DNA of 64,000 nucleotides from Desmodesmus armatus. Its lineage: Eukaryota; Chlorophyta; Chlorophyceae; Sphaeropleales; Scenedesmaceae. Below, piece by piece: positions 1 through 11,700 of the stretch (within the stretch, counting starts at the first letter, position 1; each line of letters begins with the position of its first letter). A program made the translations under genes and the position numbers. The DNA lies in contig VIIQ02000559.1 of the NCBI GenBank assembly GCA_007449985.2, positions 23,501-87,500 on the forward strand, written 5' to 3'. The notes beneath the pieces are model-generated. The model had not been told where the DNA came from. It saw only the letters and a list, made by a program, of their open reading frames with translations, and did no database searches.

Positions 1-118
1 CCTGTTGAGCAGCTAGCACCATGCGCGCGCATATGCACTGTGCCGCACCCAACTGCTTCCTTTGTAGCTGATGCACTGTGGTTTTGTGTTGTGCTTTGAC
101 TGCTTGTGTTGCACGCAG

Positions 119-345
119 GTTGAGGGTTGGTTGACGCTTGGCACACCGCCAGTCCCTGGCCTTGCAGCAAGCAGCAAAGCAGGCTGCACCTGCGCCAGTG
201 CAGGGCACACAGCAGGACGTCCAGCACACAAGCCCACCCAGGTAATGCAGCCAGCGCCAGCCATGACCCACTTGGCCCAAACATGGCTGCAGCAGCAGCA
301 TGTGGTGGCAGCAGCGTGTGCCGCAGCAGCACTTGCACCTTGGTT
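119..345 (+). repeat. Dispersed repeat, copy 1 of 5 (exon-like block)
   Basis: A block preceded by an acceptor-like CAG and centred on a segment reading LAASSKAGCTCASAGHTAGR in one frame. Related copies lie at about 2,484-2,660 (+), 10,245-10,040 (-), 12,655-12,400 (-) and 41,535-41,690 (+). The five copies differ by many substitutions and small indels and do not share one intact reading frame over their whole length, so they are annotated as a repeat family and not as coding exons. I do not recognise the family. Confidence 0.6.
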
Positions 346-2483
346 GGGTCACATCTTGGACGCGCAGGCAGGAGGTGGGGTCGATGGGGTGCTTCTGACA
401 GGCCCAGTGCGCGCCCGTGCTGAGTGTGGTTGCTGCCGGTGCTGTTGCGTTGCTCATGCAGGCATCTTACCACCAGGCGCACACACAAGTCCACACTCTG
501 CCCTCCGTGGCTATGTTTTCAAGCGTCCACTGTGTGGCTGCACCCAGCATGCCAATAAGGCAGCTAGACTCTGGCTGTGATGTTCAGCTGTGTTGCGTAA
601 GGTTCTTGGGTGATTGTGCTGGCTGCATGCAGATACCACTTGACCTGCATCCCACAATCCCAGCAGGACACATGGATGAAGTCGCAAGGCAGCCTGCATG
701 CACAGACCTGCAGGATTGCGTCACGACAGACTCTGGGAGGACACAACAGCACTAGGTACAGCGAAGGACTGTGTTGCGGGGCCTAGACCCGTGTGCATAC
801 TCTGCGGGCATCCCACCACCCAGCACGCCTCCATGCTGTGCTGGAGTGCTACAGAGCATTGCTCAGCAGCGCTCTGTGGGCTACAGGCCCTTTGAAACCA
901 CCCAGCCGCTGTGGTCATCTGTCCTGCATGCATGCTTGCTTGCTTGCTTTCCTGCATGCTTTCATTCTTGTATGCTTGCATTCCTGCATGCTGCACCACC
1001 TCAGGTGCTGGCATGGTGAAGCTGGTCGCGTGCGGCACAGCAGCCGACGTGGTGCATCCCGATGCACCGAGGAGCAGCCCTGGTTGCAGGATGGTCAGCA
1101 GTAGTCGTTGCTGCCGCCGTTCAGCGGTGCAGCTGGCTGCCGCCGCCGTCCGCAGGCTGGGCGGTGTGCGCATGAGCAAAGCAGGCGCCGCCATTGCTGC
1201 AGCACCAGCAACCGCGTTCAACCGCAGCAAGAAAAGCCTGGGCTGCAGTCTTGTTGCAGCGCTGACCCCCAGCAGCAGCAGCCTGTCAGCCGAGGGCAGT
1301 GGCTGCGCTGTCCCGGGCGCTGCATGTGGGGTGCAGCAAGCAGGATCTGGTGGTGTCGACACCCTTAACCTGCAGGTGCGCCCGTGTGCATAAGCTTCAA
1401 GTGCAAGTCGCACTGACTGGGCAACAGTGCAATCCACTGAGTCTGTTTGCTGCCATCAAGCGCAATGGCGGGGTTCAAGAACGCGAGTAGCCGTAGTATG
1501 TTGGACTTGATTGCTGTCAGTGTTTGGGCAGATCGCTACAGCATAGCTGGCTGGTTGCTTGTGCTGTACGTCACCTTGTTGATATCTCTGGCTGCATGCT
1601 GCTGTGCACTCTGCTGCAGCCTGCACCTCTGACCTTGGCCAGCAGGAGAGCAAGAACAGCCTGATGAAGAGGCCTACAGCAACGGCAGCATATTGCGCCC
1701 GCCATATACAGCGGCAGCATAAGGGCCTCTGCAGCAGATCCTGGTCACAGTGGCGGCACCAGCAGCAGTACTACCACAGGTGCTGCAGCATCCGGGGCGT
1801 GGTGCCTGTGCTCTGCCAGCACAGTGTGCTGGCCTTGGTCTACAAACCTGCTGTGGATGGGTCTGTGCTGGCCTTGGCCTGGAGTGCACAGGTACCAAAT
1901 AGTGCTTGCTAACAGACCCCCTGGCTTGACCAAGACCTTGAGGCACCACAACATGACGCACGCGCCTACTGGTGACGCTCGTGATGGGTCACTGAGTTGG
2001 GGGCCAACATGCATGTGCACATGCACCAAAAGGTGCAGGTGAGTGAGTGATGGTGTGAGTGACTGTATCATGACACACCGACGCTTGTACATGCGGCCAA
2101 CTCCGCAGCTGGTTGTGTAGGTGTTGTTTGCGGTTGATGAGCATTATGCTGCAGCCCCTGGTCGGGCTGATGGGTGTACAATCATCAGGGGATTTTTTTG
2201 CTTGAGGCTCAGGAATGTCATTGCCGCCGGCACGCACTGCAAGTAGTTGTATGTCCGCTTCAGCACTAGCCAGAGTTGAGGTGATGACATATGCCGCAAC
2301 GTGGGGCGAAGGCAGCTTCTTGCAGGATGACTTTGACGGCCTTTTTAGCAGCTGCCAGGCACCGTGATACTATCAAGCAGTGCGGGGTGCTGTGCCGCAG
2401 TCATCTGCGTCCATGGTTGTGTGAAACACACAGACGTCCCTGTGCCTTTGTGGTGTGTGACTGCTTGCCTTGCGCCATGCCCC

Positions 2484-2660
2484 TGCAGGTTCAGAGCTGC
2501 TCCCTATCCAGCACACTGCCGGTCTCGGGCCTTGCAGCAAGCAGCAGGATGGCACCTGCGTGGTGCAGTGCAGGATACAGCAGGACATCCAGCACACAGG
2601 CGCAAACCAGGCGGTACAGCCGGTTCGCCACCAGACACTGGTGTTCAACTGCGCGTGTTG
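2484..2660 (+). repeat. Dispersed repeat, copy 2 of 5
   Basis: Same block as at 119-345, about 2.4 kb further into the left arm. The right arm shows the same internal spacing (about 12,650 and 10,190). This suggests that the arm itself began as two tandem units before it was inverted. Confidence 0.55.
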
Positions 2661-3179
2661 CAGCAGCAGCGGACAGAACAGCAGGTGTAGCGCAACAGTG
2701 CTGTGCACCCTGGGCATGTCAGAAAACATGCTAGACCAGGAGGTGGGTGTAATGGGTCCGCTGGCAAGCATGCAGCTTCAGACCCTCCACAGCACCATAT
2801 ATGACAGCTGCACTGTCAGGCCTTGCGCCCAGACCACCTCACTCCCCAAGCTGCCTTGCATACGAAACATTGCAGGTAGGCAAGCGTCAGTGTGTGTAAG
2901 CTGCTGGGTTGGTTCTGTGGATTGCCTTGTTCGTGCTGCAGTTGTGGCTGGCTGCCCAGGGGCTGGCTGGCTCTGGATGCTGTGTGAGCAGGGCGAGTCT
3001 AGCAACAAGACAGCTCCACAAGGCGTGTAAGCTTTGCAAAGTGGCAGCCTTAAAGCCATGATGATGTGTGTCGCATGCCCGCAGAACGTTTTTCCATGCG
3101 CAAACAGAGCAGCATGCAGCAAGCAGGCAGTGCTGGTGGTTGACAAGCTGGTTCCCTGCTGGCTGTGCGTGTGTTGCAG

Positions 3180-3290
3180 GTCTGGTCGGATCACACAATC
3201 TTTCTAGGCCAAATCCCGCCCCAGGCCGTGCTGAAGACTCCACGCCATGGATGCAGTCTCTATCCGCATGCGACATTCAGCTGTGCTCAG
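3180..3290 (+). pseudogene. Relic of a repeated exon (stop in frame)
   Basis: The block starts after an acceptor-like TTGCAG and ends with CTCAG|GTAAG. Relatives are at 42,199-42,321 (+), 42,815-42,904 (+) and 9,156-9,061 (-). In the 42,815 copy the frame is open and begins LGDVYGKFKVVPVIQRRRSV; here the same frame meets a stop within about nine codons. The block keeps splice signals but no usable frame, so I call it an exon relic of an unrecognised multi-copy gene. Confidence 0.4.
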
Positions 3291-3589
3291 GTAAGTTGAT
3301 GCGCTTGAAGGTTGGTAATCCCCAGGCTAGGCACAGCACATAGTGTGTTCACATAAGCTGAGCCTGCAGCCGCCAGCCGACATGTTGAGAGCGTCCTGGA
3401 CCTCCGTCAGCACAGCATGTCCTCAGACAGGCACAAGTGACGTCGCAACCCTTGCTGCATGGTGCGCACGACCCGACATTCAGCCGCCAGCATGTGGTGA
3501 CTGGAGTGTTCGGCTGTTACCTTCACATCAACCAGACCACCCTTATCGTAGCCTGCTGTTAGTGTGCTGTGCAGCACCTGTCCAACGTG

Positions 3590-5087
3590 CCTGTTGTGTG
3601 CCTGTCTGTTGGTGTTGTGCAACATGCAAGTTGGAGGCCTTCAGTTGACCTCCCAAGGGCAGTGCTGTTGGGGCGCACAAGACGCTCACATAAAGCTCGC
3701 ATAAACTACAACAGCAGACGAGGCATATGCGCCTGTTGAGCAGCAAGTGATCTGTCACAGGTCACGCCGGGCGCACGCGCCCCACAAGCTGCTCCTGATA
3801 GCACAACGACCAACATGGAACGCCAGTGAACAGCAGGGCTGGCGATGACACAGCCCTCGTCAGCCAAAGCAGTCGCATGCGCATATGTGGCCATATGGCC
3901 AGGCCAGGCCAGAGCCTGTTGGTTGGCACCACAAAGTGAGTCCAGTAGGAGCAGCCCCAGCGCGCACCACGGGGAGGTTTGCTTGGCCATGCAGGCTGCT
4001 TACATCCTAGCATGTGCCACTGAGGCAGTGCCTGACCGTCAGCAGAGCACAGCTGGGGTCTACTTGCGGTTGCTGGCAATCACCATGCTCGGGAACATTG
4101 ACATGTTGCACGACATACTGCATGTCTGGTGCCACCACTTGCAGGGTATTGCAGGGTTGAAGGTCTTCTTGGAGCAGATCAGTTCAGCTGTGCAAGCTGG
4201 TGGCATGTGTGGCCCAGGGCGTGCAGCTGTCAGATTGCCCAGAGCCTAGTGCTGGATATGGGGTGCAGTGTTCTGCGGCAGTTGGTGGCCGCATTGGGAG
4301 TTGGCATGTGTGAAGGCGTGCAGTGTGATTCTGGCCCTGCTGTGTCAGCAGGAAGATTGACACTGTTGTTGGTGCTTGTGCCGCATGAAGGGCGGCAGGA
4401 ATGGCTAACGTGGCATGCTCACGATGCTGGTGACACGTGCCACCAGGACTCCATGCAGAACGTTGGTTGAGAACAAGGGATGCCAGAGCAGTCATGCTAG
4501 GCACGGACTGTCCCATTTCAGCAGGAAAAGACGGCACTAGCTGGCAGGCAGCAGCACCCACACGCACAGTGTTACAACGCGTCAAACCCACCTGCAAGGT
4601 GCTGGGCCAATCATGAACAACAGTGGCAGCCTCACCATCAGCTCCATGTACCGGAACGAGCAGCAGAGGCAGGCATGCATGACTGCCCCTTGCCGTCCCT
4701 GCTCACCCACCCTCCCTCTCTTTTGCCCTCCTGATTGTACTTCGCTGTACTGGCGCCTGCCCAAGCGGCTTTGCCAGTGCGTATTGATTTTTTGTTTTCT
4801 GGTTTGTTTCCTTTCCATGTGAGCTCTGCCTCAACTCGGAACTTGTTTCTCACACAATCACACCGAGGTTTAGTTCAAGCGGAACAGCAGACGTGAGCCA
4901 TATGATCGGATTCCACGAACCATATAAATGTCAACATAGCGACCTATCACTCCTGAAGCGTCTCATCACAGCTCACGGCGCCCTGCACAGCAGAACTCGG
5001 CTTGGAATCAACCATCTGCTGGGTACAGGTCTACAGTCCCTAAGCTTGCGAAGCTGTTCGCTTCGTCCCCGCTGAAGCTTTTGATGA
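3590..5087 (+). repeat. 5' flank of the four-exon gene, duplicated inverted at 45,928-47,810
   Basis: This non-coding stretch matches the region upstream of the paralogue on the opposite strand. Examples: the block around 3,880-4,010 matches about 47,560-47,400 inverted; 4,130-4,460 matches about 47,020-46,680; 4,690-4,870 matches about 46,350-46,150; 4,950-5,060 matches about 46,080-45,970. Open frames in the two copies do not correspond, so I do not read it as coding. The last 400 bases before the start codon are well conserved and probably contain promoter and 5' UTR. A TATA-like ATATAAA sits near 4,921 in this copy only. Confidence 0.65.
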
Positions 5088-6571
5088 ATGGGTTGCTATG
5101 AGTCCTCGCTGCCAGATTTGAAGACCCGGGCAAAGGAGGACCTGGCTCCCAAGCTAAAGGATGAAGAGTTCCATGGGGCAAGGGTGGCACCACATCGTAC
5201 CCAGCCCCACTTGTGGGTGGCCCTGCAGAGGGTGCGCGACAAGTTTGATGCAGTGTAAGTCATAGTGAGCCGCACTTTGCTTGTATGCTCCAGCACCCAG
5301 GCCCTTTGCAGCAGCTGCTGCTGTCTGGCCTGGCCAGGCGCAAATTAGAATGCAGAGGCACACCATGAGCACAATCTTGAACTGAGAAATGTATCTGACA
5401 CGCAGGTATGGTGATGATTACAAGTCTCTTGAGGCGGCTTGGGGGGCCCTGATGGAGCTGCACGGGGACGATGAGAGGCTTTGGGCCTTCCTGGACAAGG
5501 TGAGGTAAACTGGTGATGCGAGCCTGTAGCCCTACCCGCCACCCGCGCTGTGCTGGAGCAGTAAGTTGACTGCCAACATGGCCTGCTGTGCAGAGCTGTT
5601 GTGGTGCCTGTCAGCACACGGCTGTCCTGCAGCCTGCAGGACAGCCTCTGCACCTGCAAGAACGTCTCAGCCCATAAACACAATGCCCTTTTCATGCTGT
5701 CTGCAGGCCTTTTTCCAGTACCTAGCCAAGGAGAGGGCAAGCGTGAAGGCCAAGTACATGGCACAGCTGGGCAACGACATCACCTCTACCACCGCTGCAG
5801 GTGCGTGCACACGTGTGTCAAGCAGGGGTGCAGTGGACCCGTCAAACACTAGAAGCCTTTTATGGCGTGATTATGTCACACACATGCAGCTTGCCAGCAC
5901 CCATGACGAAGCAAGCAAGCATGCATGGGTGCAGGCAGGAGCATCTTGCATGTCAGCGGTCACCTTCACCAGCTTATTGGCCGGGAAGGTTCGGCAGCAG
6001 CTCCCACGCAGCACGTCCAGATGTCCTGGGTGGTGGGCTGAGATTATGATGCACACAACAGGCATGTGCAGGACGACGGCAGAGCGTGCACGCGTGCCTT
6101 GGCCTTGCGCGCCCATGCCATGTCAGCCATGCACCCAGCTCAATCATCCCATCACTGTTTTGCTGCACGGTGCTGCCCTTTCATGCAGACCCTCAGGTCC
6201 TGACCAAGAGCATGGATGCCATGAGCCTCTGGTCTGTGGCTGACTTGGAGAAGCAGCACCAGGACCTAGACGCAGAGGAGGCCGCCTACAAGAAGTGGCA
6301 ACAGAAGCGCAAGCCTCAGAAGTCTCCCAACCAGATTCGCCGCAAGGAGATCCTTGCGTCCATGTCCTGCAGCGCGGCGCAGGGTGGTGACACATCAGTT
6401 GAGCAGGACTGCGCCAACCTGCTGGCGCAGGTGCCGGGCCAGGCACGCGGCAGCAGCTTCATGGCAATGCGGAATGACGGCAACAGCAGCAAGCAGCACG
6501 GCCTAACAGCTGGCGAGGGTTCCGATGACGAGGACTCAGATGGGCCTGGTGACGGCGGCGGTTTTGACTAG
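5088..6571 (+). CDS. Unrecognised acidic-tailed protein, paralogue A (four exons, 245 aa)
   Basis: Model: join 5,088-5,254, 5,406-5,499, 5,707-5,800, 6,189-6,571. All introns are GT-AG, with phases 2, 0 and 1, and the spliced frame is open throughout. The start is the ATG giving MGCYESSLPD; the ATG four bases earlier hits a stop at once. The protein is charged and mostly helical-looking, with a Lys/Arg-rich middle (LDAEEAAYKKWQQKRK) and an acidic, glycine-rich C-terminus ending EDSDGPGDGGGFD. No signal peptide or membrane segment is seen, and I recognise no family. The strongest evidence that it is real is the paralogue at 44,535-45,927: same exon number, nearly equal exon sizes (167/149, 94/91, 94/94, 383/347), identical intron phases and the same tail. 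A TGTAA poly(A)-type signal lies at 6,692-6,696. The function is unknown. Confidence 0.75.
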
Positions 6572-8700
6572 GCTGCGCCTAGTCTGCCCTGCTGCATGGA
6601 GGTGTCGACCCTGCCGCGCATTCCTGACTGACAGTCAGGTCTACTGTGGCCTTTCAGCTGGCAGCTACCCCTGCCAGGGGTGGTCATTTGCTGTAAGTGC
6701 GGGTTGCACGCTTCTGCCTTTCTGTTGTGCTTTCTTTGCCATTCATCATGCTGCTGAATTGGTATGCATGTGCTTTGTCCTGCATTGGCAGCAGCTTGCT
6801 GCCCTAGTGACTCCAGCTGTTGTATTTCGGATACTATCCGGGATGCGCCGCATTTGGCTTTTGTGCATGGTGGCATGGTTGACTTGATGCTGTGCTGGTG
6901 TGCATGCATGCATTGGGGTGTGCTCAGCACACCCCAAAGTTGAATAGTGCCTGGGTTTGGTTGGAATGAGTATGCAAGGGATGGACGAGGTCCCTATGCG
7001 CGCCCATTCGCCGCGGTCGGACCGTATGTGCAAGCTATTTGATGCAGGGGGTAGGAAAACTCCAATTTGGAGTTGCACACTGCTGAGTGCAGTGCCTATG
7101 CTGCCGTGAGGCAGCGCCATTCCCATTTGTGCAAGTGCCTTGGCAGGTGGTTGGCAGCATGTGGTCCACCGGCAGCTATCTGCGGCGGACGTGCGGCCAT
7201 AAATGTCTCAAGGGCAGCACTTGGTGGCTGGCTTCATGTGTGTGTCGACAGAGGTACTTGGATTGTGTGTGTGTTAACAGCGTTGGTGGCAGCACCCGCC
7301 GCCAGTGCTTGTGGCCGAGCCTGCTGGTGTCGTTGCCACTGAAGATGACAAAGAAAAGAGGAGATGACTTCGGCTAATTGACTTCGGCTTCGGAAGCGGC
7401 TCAAGCTGGTGCAGCTGACATGTTTCGGGATGGGTTGTTGGATGACCTTGGAGCCGCATTCTGGTTCTGTTGTTTTACGAGAGAGATTTTTTCTCGTGCG
7501 AGTGCTTTGCGGAGTGCTTCATGCCCTCAGCGACCCTTCAAGGGTTTGGCTCTTGAAAGGGCGATCAGGCAAGGCCCTGATGCAGTAAAGTAGTAGTAGG
7601 ATTGCACAAAGGATTGTCAGCAGGCCAGCCAATGCTTTCAAACACAGCATACTGTTTCGACCTCAGCATGTCACGTCTGTCAACGCCGTGTTGATAGGAA
7701 GTTCCTGTACACAGTCCTGCACTGCATGCGACAAGGGAGCTGCAGCCAAAGGGACTGCCAGCAGCGACTGCATGATGTGCAGGAACACTCTAACAACTGG
7801 CAGTCAGATCAGCCAGCCGCTGGCGGCGCATCCACAGCCTTGTGTGATGCACACTTTAGGCTTACAAAAGTAGCCTGCAGCCCAATGCAGCCCCAAAGCA
7901 TGCCTGCAAGTTGCTGGCACATGTCGTATGACAAACCGGCCCGGCCACCACTCAGTGAGATACTGTTTGGCAATATCACACCCAAGATCCGGTGTGGTAG
8001 GTGCCAGTTGCAAGCACAAGCTATCCTGTGCAGGCAGCATAATGCACAAAGGACAACCCTCCATCAGCTCAATCAAGTGACGATGCAACACCAACCTGCT
8101 TGCATGACGCTGCTTGACTGTTCAACAACACACATGTGCAGGTGCAGCATGCTAGAAGCGCTGCACTCTCCACAACATCATGGTGGAGGCACCAGTATTT
8201 AGTGACAGCATGCTGAGATGAGTGAGCAACTCGGTCAAGCCCACACAGCCACTGGCAAGCGGGACGCAGTGCCCCCTAGGATGATGACACAAACTGCTGC
8301 TCGGATCCCAGAACAGCAAGGCTACAATCACTGCAGACACCAAGAAAACAAGCAGGAGCTGGCAGCAAGCGGCACCCCTCCTCATGCCAACATGCTGACC
8401 ACCAGATATGAGTCAACAAACATGGCTTCATGAACCAACATGTGGTGCACTGCTGATGCCTGACACCTCTTGGCCCTGCCACCGTCAAATCCTGCGGCAG
8501 GATCTAGAGTCGAAACCCTGCCAAGACTGCTTGTGGCATGTGATGGGTGTCGCCCTGTCTCCCTGCAGAGGGAAGCGCTGCAGGCAGTGAGCGCACTGGC
8601 TGAGGCCCGGTTGACAAGCAGCACTTGCATTGTAGTGACGTCCATCAACAGCACCAACACAGCAGATGGGCTGAGCACTGCGGTGGACAGCGCTGGCCAC
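6572..8700. other. Spacer downstream of paralogue A; no convincing gene
   Basis: After the 3' end signal at 6,692 I find no supported gene. A 71-codon open frame at 7,378-7,593 (+) lies in a patch poor in CAG motifs and with base composition unlike its surroundings; it has a TTG start, no recognisable domain and no second copy in the window, so it is not called. The segment about 8,480-8,740, read on the minus strand, resembles 43,200-43,470 on the plus strand, which extends the inverted duplication of this locus. Confidence 0.5.
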
Positions 8701-11700
8701 AGCCGCACATCTGTGTGATACTACCACTGGCAGGGCATCTGCAGGGCAGCGGCAGGCAAGGCCAGCACAGAGGCATTTGACAACGAGCGCGCCCACAACA
8801 GCCCCTGGCGCACATCTGAGTTTGCATGTGATTATCGTGCACTTTATGCTGTGAAGTGTGCATAGGCCCCTGCAGCGGCTGCCGTGTACGCACCATGCAG
8901 CAAGGGTTGCGATATCATTTTTGCCTGCCCGCCAAGGTTTAGGACTCTGTGCAAGATGTGTAGCTGCCGACATATCTGCTGGCGCCCTCAGGCTCAGCCA
9001 TATGCGAACAAAGGGTGTGCTGTCCCTGGGGACTACCAACGATTCAGCGCATGAGCTTAACTGAGCACAGCTGTACATCCCATGATGAGAGACGGCATAC
9101 ATGGCGTGGGGTCTTCAGCACGGCCTGGGGCGGAACTGGCCGTGACCCAATCAGAGCTGCAACACACGCACAGCCAACAGGAAACCAGCTCGTCAACTAC
9201 CAGCATTGCCTGCTTGCTACATGCTGCTGCTGGTTGCGCATGGGAGAACGTTCTGCAGGCATGCACCACAAATCATCATGGCTTTGTGGCTGCCACTTTG
9301 CAAATTTGATTAAACGCTTATCAAGTGTGGCACCTGCGCTGATCAGGTGTGGCACCTGATGGAACTGTCTTGTTGCTGATCTCGCCCCACTCAACACAGC
9401 AGCCAGCGGCTGGGCAGCCAGCTACAACTGCCGCACAAACAAGGCGCTCCACAGCACCGACCGCAGCAGCCAACATAATTGTTTTGTACTAACGCTTGCC
9501 TACCTGCCATCTTATGCATGCGAGGCAGCCTGGGTAGTCAGTTGGAAAGGGCGCAAGGCCTGCCAGTGCAGCATGCTGTCACAGCTGCTGCTGTGGAGGG
9601 TCTGAGGCCTTGTGGCCGTCAGGAGAACTCATAGGAGACAAAGATGTATGCTCACAGGCCGCAGGAAATTTCAAGTCCGCCGCAAGGTGACGTCACCACC
9701 TCTGGGACTCCTGCAATGGAGAGAAGGCTGCAGAACAGAAGTCGGAGTAGACTCTAGACTGCTCCGGGAGCAGCAGCTGTGCTTGAAGGATGCCAATAAC
9801 AACCAAAATGTATGGTGTGCTGCCGTGCAAGACAGTTCACTTGCCTGCACTGCAGTGCCAGCCAAGGCCGCACAGCATCTGCCTTGCTCTCCTGCTGCAG
9901 AGGCACAGGCTACACATGACCCACATGCTTGCACCCGCCTTCAGGACAGGACCCACTACACCCACCTCCTGATCCAGTGTCCTTGTGTGACCAGCCCAGG
10001 TTGCATAGCACTGCGCTGCACTTGCTGCTCTGTCCGCTGCTGCTGCAGCGCGCGTAGTTGAACAATGGTGTCTGGCGGCTGATGCTGGCTGTACCACGTG
10101 GGTGGGCCTGTGTGCTGGACGTCCTGCTGTGTCCTGCTCTGCACCACGCAGGTGGTGCCATCCTACTGCTTGCTGCGAAGCGCAAGACTGGCAGTGTGCC
10201 AGGTAGAGAGCAGCTCATAAACCTGCGCAGGGCCATGGCGCAAGGCAACCAGTCACAAACAACTGGTCCAGAAGAAGTACTGTGTGCCACAGACAAAACG
10301 TGGATGCATGTGGCCGCCGCACAGCACCCTTCCATCATTGAAAATACAAACATAACGGTGCATAGCAGCTGCTCAACAGGCAGGAACCATCCTGGAAGCA
10401 GCTGCTAGGCCTCACACTGCGGCACAACATACATCACGGTGTCATCACCTGCATTCTGCATGATCACTAAAGTGGACTGTTTGATGCGCTCGTTGGCGGC
10501 AAGCAGGTTTGTAGATCATGGCCAGCACAGACCACAGGCACCATGCCCCGAATGCCGCAGCACCTGTGGTAGTACTGCTGCTGGCGCCGCCACCCTAACC
10601 AGGATCTGCTGCTGAGGCCCCTATCCTGCCGGTGTATGGCTGCCGCAGCACATCACCACTGCTGTATGCCGGCCTTTTGACCGCGCTGCTCTTGCTCCTC
10701 TGCTGGCCAAGGTCAGAGGTGCAGGCTGCAGCAGAGTACACAGCAGCATGCAGCCAGAGATATCAACAGGGTGACATGCCGCACAAACCACCAGGCAGCT
10801 ATGCTGTAGCGGTCTGCCCAAAAAGTGAGTGCAATCAAGTAGACCAGAGGATGCTTATCGACCCCACCATTGCACTCGATGGCAGCAAACAGACTCAGCG
10901 GATTACACTGTTGCCTAGTCAGTGCAACTTGCACTTGAAGCTTGAAGCTCATGCGCACAGGCGCACCTGCAGCACCAACAGGCCTTGCTGCACCTCACGG
11001 CCAGCACCCGGGACAGCACAGCCACAGCCCCTCGGCAGGCATTCTCCCCCACTTAGTTGCACCAGCACACAAGGCTTGCAGCACCCGCTGCTGGGGCCTG
11101 GTTCCCTCTGGCCATCAAGCAGCCCTGCTGTTGGCTGCTGGGGTAGAGACGTGCCTGCAGGATGAACACCCACTGTGTGTCAAGCAAGATTTCACGCAGC
11201 TGAAGCAATATCTGCAATGTGCTGAGGTCGCTGACAACACATACAGTTCGTCCTGCAGCAGGACAATGCGCTGAGTCAAGTGCTGGGGAGCAAACAATGC
11301 GCGCGCACCTCTGCACCTCTGCTGCTGCGCTGGTTGCAGTCTCGTGAGTGTGCGCCCGTGGGGTCTGCGGCTGCAGGCAGGTGTGCACTTGCAAGCCACA
11401 GCCAGAAAAAAAAGGTTGAGCTGTCTGGCACATGCGATGAGGCCTGTGCTGATTGGCTACCGTAGCCAATACTATGATAGTACTGTCTGCATGCAGGGCT
11501 TTTTGGTCACCTACTGCTGACAGGCTGTCAGCTTGGCCGGTCAGCAGCAGGCTGACATGCCACCTGGCAGGGAGTGCGCCAGCTGCTGACTGCCAGCTCC
11601 AGCAAAAGGGCTGCGAGCGTGAAGTCGCAGCTGCTGCGGCTGGCACTGAGCGCTGGCAAAGGCTGCAGATGCGACTGCAGCCATAGACTTCCTGTTGCGG

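Larger units (their letters stand above)
1..3650 (+). repeat. Left arm of a large inverted repeat (runs off window edge)
   Basis: This stretch is colinear, in opposite orientation, with about 8,700-12,840. Block pairs seen by eye: 130-350 with 12,660-12,410; 594-722 with about 12,193-12,055; 780-1,010 with about 12,010-11,770; 1,290-1,660 with about 11,060-10,690; 1,740-1,900 with about 10,620-10,500; 2,400-2,650 with about 10,320-10,040; 3,060-3,345 with about 9,260-9,000; 3,420-3,560 with about 8,920-8,750. Similarity is patchy, very high around 1,375-1,660 and weaker elsewhere. No complete gene was found inside. Several blocks keep an exon-like form (acceptor-like CAG before the block, GTAAG-type donor after it), so the arm looks like decayed gene or element sequence. 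The outer end lies beyond base 1. Confidence 0.75.

Noticed and set aside
7378..7593. 71-codon open frame in a patch of unusual composition
   Set aside because: TTG start, no domain, no second copy, no splice evidence.
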